Source of the DNA: Caryophanales bacterium UBA3375
GTDB lineage: Bacteria; Bacillota_I; Bacilli_A; UBA3375
Direction of reading: 5' to 3'
Length of the DNA: 14,736 bases
NCBI GenBank assembly: GCA_002359095.1
Contig: DEQD01000012.1
Location: 1 to 14,736, forward strand
This document shows positions 8,607 to 14,736 of this stretch, in pieces. The translations under genes and the position numbers were made by a program. Below the pieces are notes generated by a model, which did not search any database, had not been told where the DNA came from, and saw only the letters and a program-made list of their open reading frames with translations. The stretch's first letter is position 1. The number at the start of each line of letters is the position of its first letter.

Positions 8607-10235
8607 CTAACTATTAAATTTATCTGGTAAATCATTGGCAATTAAGATAATCTTTTTATCTTTAATACTCATTGCTTGATTATATGCTTGCATAAAGTTA
8701 TCAACATTAATAACATTATTTGTATCAAAATCAGTATTTAAAATTCCTTGATATATACTATCATAATTATAATTACCAACAATATATACTTGATCACAAT
8801 ATTTAGTTAAATACTCACCTAAATTAACATGTATTTCTTGATGTTTAGAACCTAAATCAATAAGTCCTGGTGTTATCAAGATTCTTTGATAATCTTGATA
8901 TTGACCTAATATCTTAATACTTTCTTTAATTCCTAATTCATTAGCATTAAAAGCATCATCAATAATAATAGTGTTATTATTAATTACTTTAAACTCTAAT
9001 CTATTTTTTACCGGTTTAATTTTAGCAATAGTACTAATAATATCATTAATATCTAAATTAAGATGATCTGCTATTAAAATACCTGCTAATATATTTTCTA
9101 CATTATATTTACCTAATAATTTAGTTCTAGCCTCATATTCTTGATTTTTAATACTAAATTTAAAATGCATACCGTTATCCAAATATTTAATATCATATCC
9201 ATAAATATCAGCACCACTATCAGTTAAAGAATATGTCTTAATTCTAACATTATTTTTAATCTGATAGTTTTTAATATATTCATTATCTATATTAATAATT
9301 CCTAAACCATCACTTGGAAGATTTTCAATTAACTCCATCTTAGTATTTAGGACATTATCAATTGATTTAAATGTTTCTAGGTGTTGTGATCCAACACTTG
9401 TTACAATACCATATTTTGGTTTAACTAAATCACATAATTCTTTAATCTCACCACGCTTGTATGCTCCCATTTCAGCAATAAAGTATCGATGTAGATTAGT
9501 TAAATACTTATCTATAGTAATCGTAAGCCCCATTGGCGTATTATAACTTTCTGGAGTTATTAGTGTTGGAGCAAAACCTGATAAAATTGTTCCAACAATA
9601 TTTTTCGTACTAGTTTTACCAAAACTACCAGTAATACCAATAACTTCTAAGTTTTTAAAACTTTGTAATTTCTTTTTAGCTTTATTTTTATAATATCTTT
9701 TAATTGCTTTTTCAATTGGGGCATTAATTAAATTAGCTAACATTACATTAATAAATATTACGTAAGTTAAAATAATAAAAACTAAATAAATAAATGCATA
9801 AAAATTAAGTGTTAAAAAGTTATATCCATAACTTTTTAATAAATAAATACTTAAACCTAAAACTAATAAATTAATTAAAAAGAAAGTAAAAATTAAACGT
9901 TTAACGCGTGATGTAATATTAAGTTTTAATTTTACATCATAGCGTTTAGCGTTTAAATTATAAAATCTTAAGTTATAATATGAAAAAAACATCATAATAA
10001 TCACACTAATATATGATAATTCCGGTCTAATTATCGCTATTATTGGGGCAATAATTAAACATAATTCATTTATTCCATACGTATATTTATAATTGTCTTT
10101 AATATAACTAAACATTCTTGTATAGTTATATCCACCTTGTTGAAAAACTAACAATGCTTTGTTAGTTTTAAAGTAAAAATACAAAATATTTAATACTAAT
10201 ATCATTGATATTAGAGCCATTGCTATTATAATCAT
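8607..10235 (-). CDS. murF: Membrane-anchored MurF-type Mur ligase
   Basis: This 542-residue protein probably adds D-Ala-D-Ala to the UDP-MurNAc-tripeptide or a related acceptor. Residues 1-170 hold about four to five membrane helices (near 2-22, 57-90, 112-133, 143-170), followed by a basic segment (174-195). The Mur ligase ATPase domain follows: P-loop GSFGKTST at 203-210, YNTPMGLTIT, AEMGAYKRGEI (254-264), and LNTKMELIENLP with a candidate carbamylated Lys299. The C-terminal domain has IDDAFNANE, the counterpart of the MurF YNANP motif. The usual N-terminal UDP-substrate domain is not visible and the membrane region takes its place. In ordinary MurF the P-loop is near residue 107. Co-transcription with ddl supports MurF. 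The start ATG has no ribosome binding site and lies only 13 bases past a -10 box. Confidence 0.82.
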   Translation of the reverse strand: MIIIAMALISMILVLNILYFYFKTNKALLVFQQGGYNYTRMFSYIKDNYKYTYGINELCLIIAPIIAIIRPELSYISVIIMMFFSYYNLRFYNLNAKRYDVKLKLNITSRVKRLIFTFFLINLLVLGLSIYLLKSYGYNFLTLNFYAFIYLVFIILTYVIFINVMLANLINAPIEKAIKRYYKNKAKKKLQSFKNLEVIGITGSFGKTSTKNIVGTILSGFAPTLITPESYNTPMGLTITIDKYLTNLHRYFIAEMGAYKRGEIKELCDLVKPKYGIVTSVGSQHLETFKSIDNVLNTKMELIENLPSDGLGIINIDNEYIKNYQIKNNVRIKTYSLTDSGADIYGYDIKYLDNGMHFKFSIKNQEYEARTKLLGKYNVENILAGILIADHLNLDINDIISTIAKIKPVKNRLEFKVINNNTIIIDDAFNANELGIKESIKILGQYQDYQRILITPGLIDLGSKHQEIHVNLGEYLTKYCDQVYIVGNYNYDSIYQGILNTDFDTNNVINVDNFMQAYNQAMSIKDKKIILIANDLPDKFNS

Positions 10236-10248
10236 ATATATCTATTAT

Positions 10249-10257
10249 ATTATACCA
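10249..10257 (-). promoter_or_regulatory. Extended -10 promoter of the murF-ddl-tagO operon
   Basis: On the minus strand TGGTATAAT is a full extended -10 element, and a second overlapping TATAAT follows at 10249-10244. Transcription would start close to the murF ATG at 10235, leaving a leader of roughly 0 to 7 bases and no room for a ribosome binding site. Confidence 0.6.
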
Positions 10258-10350
10258 AATTTACCATCTATTACATATCATATTTTTTACTAAACTTTAA
10301 TAATATTAAAAATATAAAATATTATGATTACATAATTAAATGATAATTAA

Positions 10351-10381
10351 AAATTGTTTTAGGAATATCCTAAAACAATTT
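10351..10381 (-). terminator. Intrinsic terminator after the membrane-protein gene
   Basis: An inverted repeat pairs 10351-10363 with 10369-10381 (AAATTGTTTTAGG with CCTAAAACAATTT) around a 5-base loop. It lies about 22 bases past the stop at 10403. A modest T-rich tail follows on the minus strand. It separates the surface-protein unit from the murF promoter. Confidence 0.7.
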
Positions 10382-10402
10382 AAAATCGATAAAAATTTTA
10401 TT

Positions 10403-11416
10403 TTATTGCTTTGAAAATGGATTGTTTTGTGGATAACTATCAATATTATCCATATTTTGTGGTTGGTTATTTAATGGTGGATAATTATTAGGATTATTTC
10501 CTTCTACACCTTGATTAACATTAAAGAATTCTTCAACACTTTCATAAATTTCATTATTTGTCGATTGCGGACTATTAATAATTGTAGTTTGTTGAGGAAA
10601 CTGATCATTGTTAACAAACGGTTGTGGCTGTGGCGCCTGATATGATTGAGTATAAACTTGTTGTTTATTATTTAGTTGGTTATTAGGAAAATAAGATTTA
10701 TTTTTATTTTTTAATTTAATAATAATAACTATGATAATTATTAATAAAATAACAGATATTGCTATTATTAAGATTATCGGGATAAAATCAAATAATTTAT
10801 TTTCATCACTAGTTGTATTTTCTCCATCAACCATTATAGGGGTAATTTTAGCACTTCCACCATTATTATCTAGTACATAAACAACATCATTTTTCACTTC
10901 ACCACCGACAACGTCAACAAAAGTGTTATTTCGCATACTAATTCCTACTAAATAACCTTCTGTCTTACCAAAATCACTGTTTATCGTTAATTTATCACCA
11001 TCTATTTTTGCCACATTTTCATTTCCAACTTCTTGCGTACAAATAAAGTCGATAGCTTCATGGGTAGATCCTTGATAATCCACATTAATAGTATTTAGTT
11101 CAAAAATACTACATACTTTTCCCCCATCTTCTTTATAATCATTAATTATAGCATCATCAATATTATTTGCAAATATCTGGGTAGTTCGATACCCACGATA
11201 TTTCCCATTCTCATCAAACAAAGTTGTATAAATGGATGATTTATCTTCATACCAACCAGAGGCAAGACTAAAATCTACTTCGGTTTTAGCTAATTCTTTT
11301 GCAAATGTTTGATCGTTTACAACTTCCTTGTTTTTCTCAGCAGCTAATAAACTAACTGGAGAAACAAACAATAAAAATACAAAAATTAATAATATTTTTT
11401 TATTTAAATTTTTCAT
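10403..11416 (-). CDS. Single-pass membrane protein with N/Q/P-rich cytoplasmic tail
   Basis: I do not recognise this 337-residue protein. It has a signal peptide (1-26, hydrophobic core then LLAA), an extracellular domain (about 27-205) with two cysteines (C102 and C126) that could form a disulfide, and one long membrane helix (211-234). A basic stop-transfer sequence KLKNKNK follows. The remaining 100 residues are low-complexity and rich in Asn, Gln, Pro and Tyr, broken by a short acidic segment (YESVEEFFNV, 291-300). The topology is outside-in with the disordered tail in the cytoplasm. The ATG is 1 base after the stop of the surface-protein gene, so the two are translated from one message and may work together. 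A scaffold or sensor role is only a guess. Confidence 0.8.
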   Translation of the reverse strand: MKNLNKKILLIFVFLLFVSPVSLLAAEKNKEVVNDQTFAKELAKTEVDFSLASGWYEDKSSIYTTLFDENGKYRGYRTTQIFANNIDDAIINDYKEDGGKVCSIFELNTINVDYQGSTHEAIDFICTQEVGNENVAKIDGDKLTINSDFGKTEGYLVGISMRNNTFVDVVGGEVKNDVVYVLDNNGGSAKITPIMVDGENTTSDENKLFDFIPIILIIAISVILLIIIIVIIIKLKNKNKSYFPNNQLNNKQQVYTQSYQAPQPQPFVNNDQFPQQTTIINSPQSTNNEIYESVEEFFNVNQGVEGNNPNNYPPLNNQPQNMDNIDSYPQNNPFSKQ

Positions 11417-11417
11417 A

Positions 11418-12476
11418 TTAATTTCTTTTTTTATTTACAAAAACTAATGCAATAGCACCTAAACCTATTCCAACAGTTAGTGGTAATATATTATTATTAG
11501 ATCCTGTTGCAACACCCGAATTAGTTCCGTATACTCCTGATGAAGATTTTGGATTACTTGCATCTCCTCTTAAAGAATCTAATGGTACTAATCCTTCTTC
11601 AGATGGAATTGATTCACTTAATCCTGAATCAGTAACTGTTACATTAGCACTAACTATAAATGGTACATCAGATACGATTTCACGTGCTACATTAGGAGTA
11701 CCAAATTCAACTTTATGAGTTCCAATTTTTCCAGAACGGACATCAATTGCTCCAACTTGTTTTGGTAAAACAACAGTTAAATTATTACCATCTGTATCTT
11801 GGGCACTAACCCCGCATAATGAAATCAATTCATCGTAACTATTAATTGCAAGAGCTTCTGCTTGAGTTATCGTTACATCTGGATTTGCAATGTTAAATGC
11901 TACAGTTCTAGCATTATTAATAATTGTATCATCACTAACTACATTGACATTAATTGTCCAAGTTTGATTAGATTTCCCTTCAGCATCAGTATATACTACT
12001 GTTTGTACTCCACTAGTTGTAATTGGTGAAACTAATGTTGGTGTTAATTTTGTTGTTGTTGTGTTTGAAATTACACCATTTGTAAAAGTATTTTTTGTCT
12101 CAGTAATTTCTACTTCAGCAATACTTAATACATCATTTACTTAACTTTCTTTAATAATTAAATTTTGAATTGCTTGAGTTGTATAATCATAACTAACTGT
12201 AACAACTGGCTCTGGTACTTCTGGATTTTGGCTACCCCCATTACCACCATTGTTGTTGTCTCCATTTCCTGGATCAGAAGGTGTGTTTTCTCCATTTCCT
12301 GGAGCAGAAGGTGTGTTTTCTCCATTTCCATTATCTGGATCTTGTGGACGATCTCCTGTTCCTGGTAAATCATAAGTTTCCACTTCAGATGCATTTATTA
12401 ACGAAGTTTCTAGAGCAATAGGACTAAGAACTAATGCTAATAAACCACCTTTTATAATTTTATTTAATTTTTTCAT
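11418..12476 (-). pseudogene. Ig-like surface protein interrupted by an in-frame TAA
   Basis: One reading frame runs from the ATG at 12476 to a stop at 11418, with a single TAA at 12143-12141 (codon 112 of 353). I translated the whole segment between the two halves in this frame and found no other stop, so this is one gene. Residues 1-30 form a signal peptide. A Gly/Asn/Pro linker with two near-identical 10-residue repeats (GNGENTPSAP type) follows. After the stop come about 220 residues resembling two bacterial Ig-like domains. The C-terminus is ILPLTV, a hydrophobic helix and a KKRN tail, resembling a sortase signal but without LPxTG. As written, the cell would secrete only about 80 unanchored residues. 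AGGAG lies well placed before the ATG. A nonsense mutation, a sequence error or programmed readthrough are the options. Confidence 0.8.
12259..12329. repeat. 30-bp tandem repeat in the surface-protein linker
   Basis: Two 30-base units (12259-12288 and 12289-12318) differ at one base and are followed by a partial 11-base third copy. They encode GNGENTPS plus AP or DP, a flexible spacer of the kind that extends wall proteins. Copy number could change by slippage without altering the frame. Confidence 0.85.
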
Positions 12477-12506
12477 TTTTCTCCTTTTTTTATTATTTAC
12501 ATATAA

Positions 12507-12515
12507 ATTGTATCA
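12507..12515 (-). promoter_or_regulatory. Extended -10 promoter for the surface-protein gene
   Basis: TGATACAAT on the minus strand matches the extended -10 pattern, about 31 bases before the ATG at 12476 and upstream of a clear AGGAG. No -35 box is evident. The 134-base gap from 12477 to 12610 otherwise shows only a weak inverted repeat. Confidence 0.5.
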
Positions 12516-12610
12516 AAATTATTGTTAATTTACTAATATTGATATAATTTTCTGTCGTGTAAATGTGATATTGTCATAGTATATAATCAACGCGATTATG
12601 TCCATTTAGG

Positions 12611-13080
12611 TCATACTATAGATGTACCACCTAAACACATATGTTTTATTGGATATGTATCTTTTAATAAAGCAATAGCATTAAGTGTATTTTCTAAATC
12701 TGATTTACTAAATTCAATCCCATCTTTGGTATTAAGATCATCATATTCATTAAAATTAACATCACTTTTTTCATCATAACCTTCTGGTTTTGATTGATTC
12801 AATTTAGCAAATTCAAAAGCATATAAAGCTGTAATCTTCATATACAGATCAAAAATCATTGTTATATTACTACCTAGAATATTAAATAAATCATTAATAA
12901 ATAATTTCAAAGATGCAAAAGATCTACCACTAGCATCAGTATTATTAACATATTCTAATGATTCTAATATATTTGTTGTTTTTCTAAAGCTGGTGATATA
13001 TACTCATAATATCGCCGAGCATTAATATACATATTATTTAAATCATTGTATTTAATTACTAATTCACCATTTAAACTCAT
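12611..13080 (-). pseudogene. LXG-like (type VII secretion) N-terminal module, frameshifted
   Basis: The ATG at 13080 follows a very strong GGAGGGGAG site, but the frame stops at TAG 12966-12964 after 38 codons. One more A in the A-run at 12983-12979 would join it to the next frame, which is open from there to TGA 12613-12611. The joined product is about 156 residues. It is mainly helical, with NNTDASGRSFASLKLFINDL near its middle, and resembles the start of LXG-domain effectors (a helical hairpin with a small G-containing motif before SxKxYI). No toxin domain follows, so it is either a short LXG-associated partner or a truncated effector. The LXG assignment rests on pattern likeness only. 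The frameshift is clear in the sequence given. Confidence 0.55.
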
Positions 13081-13103
13081 CTCCCCTCCAATTATTAATA
13101 AAG

Positions 13104-13135
13104 TATTAAAATGTCTCAATTGAGACATTTTAATA
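13104..13135. terminator. 32-bp perfect palindrome, likely terminator
   Basis: Bases 13104-13119 are the exact reverse complement of 13120-13135, centred on CAATTG, with AAAATGTCTC in one arm. It starts 4 bases after the stop of the 314-residue gene and is followed by T-rich sequence, so it fits an intrinsic terminator. It also lies just upstream of the strong ribosome binding site of the LXG-like gene. Confidence 0.65.
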
Positions 13136-13139
13136 TTTG

Positions 13140-14084
13140 TTAATTATTTGAATTATCATCTAAATATGGAACACTAGCATACATAAATCCATTATCATTA
13201 TCAACAATAAATTTAAGTAGATGAAAATTATCTAATAATGTTGTTCCATCATCAAATTTAAACTCTGTTAACATCTCCCAAGCTGATTTAAAACCTGCTT
13301 TAGGATTACAAACAAAATCTTCTTCTAATCTATCTGTTTCTAATCTATCTGTTTCTAATATGGCATCAACAAGTTGATTATTTTCATAAATTAAAAAATT
13401 ATTATCTCTAACTATTTCTTTTTCAGCAATATCAAACCAATATTCAGATAGAATTCTTCGAACTGTAGCTATTAAATATGCTTTCCCTTTATAGATAATT
13501 ACAGCACCATCATTTGAAAATATTTCTCTACCAAATTGATCAAAAGTGTCAGTTCCTCTTCCTTTTTTATAAAACATAATATCTCCAGCACCTGATAGCC
13601 AAACAAATCCATTTAACAACCTATAAATAGTATGACAATAAGTATATGGATTAATTATTGGGGCAATAATTTTATTTTGAATAGCATTTGAATCTCTACG
13701 CTTTCCAAAAAATTTTTTACCATCAAGTTCAAATTCATCCATAAAAGTTTCAAAATCAGGATAATAAGTAATTTCTTCAGTAGCACAATTAGTTAATTGT
13801 ACTCCTTCTTTAATAAAATTACCTTCATCATCCATAGTTCTAACCATGAATTTGTATTTAAACACATCTTGATTAAAATCAAAAGAGGTATCTACTAATT
13901 CTTCACCATAAATATTATATGCAAATCTAACATATTCTGTAATGTTAATATATGGATTATTACGTTTTTTAAAAAACTTTTCAATTTCTTCATAGCTGTC
14001 ATTGGTAACATATAATATGGCATTATCATAATCATCTATTTGTTTTTCTATAAATTGTTTTTTATCAATTTCTTGATTATTCAT
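13140..14084 (-). CDS. Hypothetical soluble protein, possible immunity or accessory protein
   Basis: I do not recognise this 314-residue protein. It has no signal peptide or membrane helix and is rich in acidic and aromatic residues. The middle is the most structured-looking part (LLNGFVWLSGAGDIMFYK, then FGREIFSNDGAVIIYKGKAY). Around residue 245 a short in-frame duplication gives LETDRLETDRLE. The ATG at 14084 has AAGGATG upstream, 30 bases after the end of the toxin-like tail, and a terminator follows the stop. A cytoplasmic protein directly downstream of a toxin C-terminus is the usual place for an immunity gene, but 314 residues is long for one and no immunity family is visible. The function is unknown. 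Confidence 0.75.
   Translation of the reverse strand: MNNQEIDKKQFIEKQIDDYDNAILYVTNDSYEEIEKFFKKRNNPYINITEYVRFAYNIYGEELVDTSFDFNQDVFKYKFMVRTMDDEGNFIKEGVQLTNCATEEITYYPDFETFMDEFELDGKKFFGKRRDSNAIQNKIIAPIINPYTYCHTIYRLLNGFVWLSGAGDIMFYKKGRGTDTFDQFGREIFSNDGAVIIYKGKAYLIATVRRILSEYWFDIAEKEIVRDNNFLIYENNQLVDAILETDRLETDRLEEDFVCNPKAGFKSAWEMLTEFKFDDGTTLLDNFHLLKFIVDNDNGFMYASVPYLDDNSNN
13323..13359. repeat. 15-bp tandem repeat inside the 314-residue gene
   Basis: About two and a half copies of a 15-base unit (CTAATCTATCTGTTT) keep the frame and encode repeated LETDR. The copies are identical, which points to recent duplication or slippage. Confidence 0.85.
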
Positions 14085-14114
14085 ATATCATCCTTTCTAT
14101 TATTAAAGATTTCA

Positions 14115-14249
14115 TTACTGTACTTCTCCAAGGTAATGAGTATCATCTCTAATATCTTTCCAATTTATATTATCTGGATAATCATATTTATGCCAATGTG
14201 GTAAATAATCCGGAGAATGTCCCATTATATCTACCTGAAAGCTAAACAT
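14115..14249 (-). pseudogene. Out-of-frame C-terminal end of the toxin-like gene, or a tiny ORF
   Basis: After the TAG at 14233-14231, another frame is open from about 14288 to TAA 14117-14115. From the ATG at 14249 it reads MFSFQVDIMGHSPDYLPHWH and continues for 44 residues in all; a 36-residue version starts at 14225. The composition looks like real protein (GHSPDYLPHWHKYDYP, with four His). One extra T in the TTT at 14240-14238 would join it smoothly to the upstream frame as CLAFQVDIMGHS. I therefore read it as the detached C-terminus of that gene. A weak AGG before 14225 leaves a separate small gene possible. Confidence 0.5.
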
Positions 14250-14736
14250 CCATATTGATAGTATGAAATTTGTTCTATAGCACCATCTTTATATTTTATT
14301 ACTGCTGTTAATTCAGAAGTATCTGAAATAACTGGACGAACACCACTAACTCCATCATTTAATACATAACTATTTTTAGGAATATAAACATCAAATCCAG
14401 CACCTTCAACATTATTAACATGAATTTTTTGTGGTTTACCTGTATATGGAGTTGCTATATCATTAATATTTTTAATACGGGTTTCTCCGTATGCTTCTCT
14501 ATATTCTGTTGCTAAATGTTTATTTATTCTCTGCTTATTAAATGTGGAATCTTCTGGAAAAATTTTAGTTTTTTCAATATTTTCGTTTTTCCATTTAATT
14601 CCTTCTACATCTAATATATTGTTTCCTTCAATAGTTGCTCTTCTACTAAATCCATATATTCCTTTTTTTTGATTATTAACCATGATTGAATCAAATGTAT
14701 CTACAAGTGATTGATAAGCATCTTTAATTCTTTGTT
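14231..14736 (-). CDS. C-terminal part of a larger, toxin-like protein (runs off right edge)
   Basis: The frame is open to the window edge with no stop, so the Met at 14683 is internal and the start lies outside. The visible 168 residues begin with a helical stretch (QRIKDAYQSLVDTFDSIM). A compact domain follows, with NKQRINKHLATEYREAYGE, VEGAGFDVYIPKNSYVLNDG and AVIKYKDGAIEQISYYQYG. A helical N-terminal part plus a small, divergent C-terminal domain, next to an LXG-like gene and an unknown soluble gene, suggests a polymorphic toxin of the LXG kind. I recognise no named toxin family. The domain appears to continue in another frame to 14115. Confidence 0.6.
   Translation of the reverse strand, partial: QRIKDAYQSLVDTFDSIMVNNQKKGIYGFSRRATIEGNNILDVEGIKWKNENIEKTKIFPEDSTFNKQRINKHLATEYREAYGETRIKNINDIATPYTGKPQKIHVNNVEGAGFDVYIPKNSYVLNDGVSGVRPVISDTSELTAVIKYKDGAIEQISYYQYGCLAFR

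Noticed and set aside
12158..12394. Open frames on both strands over the surface-protein linker
   Set aside because: They arise from the repetitive Gly/Asn/Pro-coding sequence read in other frames; their translations are low-complexity and have no start signals.
12611..12613. TGA as a Trp codon (mycoplasma code)
   Set aside because: Reading through adds only five codons. The conserved genes use TGG for Trp and none is interrupted by TGA.
12576..12619. Nested inverted repeats (ATAGTAT with ATACTAT, and ATAATC with GATTAT) after the LXG-like gene
   Set aside because: The stems are only 6-7 bp, AT-rich and lack a T-run, so I cannot call a terminator or operator.
14231..14683. A complete gene starting at the Met at 14683
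   Set aside because: The frame stays open upstream to the window edge and there is no ribosome binding site before this Met, so it is internal to a longer protein.
1..14736. tRNA or rRNA genes, CRISPR arrays, riboswitches
   Set aside because: I saw no cloverleaf-like or GC-rich RNA stretch, no regularly spaced direct repeats, and no long structured leader; every intergenic gap is under 200 bases.

Overview
The window looks like the chromosome of a very AT-rich, walled member of the Bacillota/Mycoplasmatota side of the low-GC Gram-positives, perhaps an uncultured gut lineage such as RF39. Three things support this. Shine-Dalgarno sites are mostly AGGAG-like. The RNase J - SpoIIIE/FtsK - M16 protease gene order matches what I recall of the Bacillus rnjB...spoIIIE...ymfF block. 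Peptidoglycan genes (ddl, a MurF-type ligase) are present. Every Trp codon I checked in the conserved genes is TGG and none of these genes is broken by TGA, so the standard bacterial code applies. The lineage name is an inference.

Layout, left to right. 1-33 (-) is the first 11 codons of a gene leaving the window, possibly an insertion-sequence transposase. It is followed by a strong terminator inside a larger inverted repeat. 123-5261 (-) is a tight operon read rnjB, ftsK/spoIIIE, ymfF-like, with gaps of 2 bases and then an overlap. Its promoter lies in a divergent intergenic region shared with 5402-6352 (+), a Gfo/Idh/MocA oxidoreductase. A bidirectional terminator separates that gene from the convergent envelope operon 6377-10235 (-), read murF-like, ddl, tagO/wecA-like.

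10403-14736 (-) is an accessory, surface and secretion region. It holds a single-pass membrane protein with an N/Q/P-rich cytoplasmic tail. One base upstream lies a secreted/anchored Ig-like surface-protein gene interrupted by one in-frame TAA. Next come a frameshifted LXG-like (type VII secretion style) N-terminal module, a soluble 314-residue protein of unknown function, and the C-terminal end of a larger protein running off the right edge. That last protein looks like a polymorphic-toxin tail and appears frameshifted near its end.

How they fit: the left half carries RNA decay, chromosome translocation and an inactive-type M16 protein. The middle makes wall precursors: D-Ala-D-Ala, its ligation to the stem peptide, and a polyprenyl-phosphate sugar-1-phosphate transferase. 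The right third probably serves cell-surface contact and interbacterial competition. All three reading-frame disruptions fall in that right third (11.4-14.7 kb), while about 10 kb of core genes are intact. This fits decay or on/off variation of accessory genes, although assembly error in homopolymers cannot be excluded.
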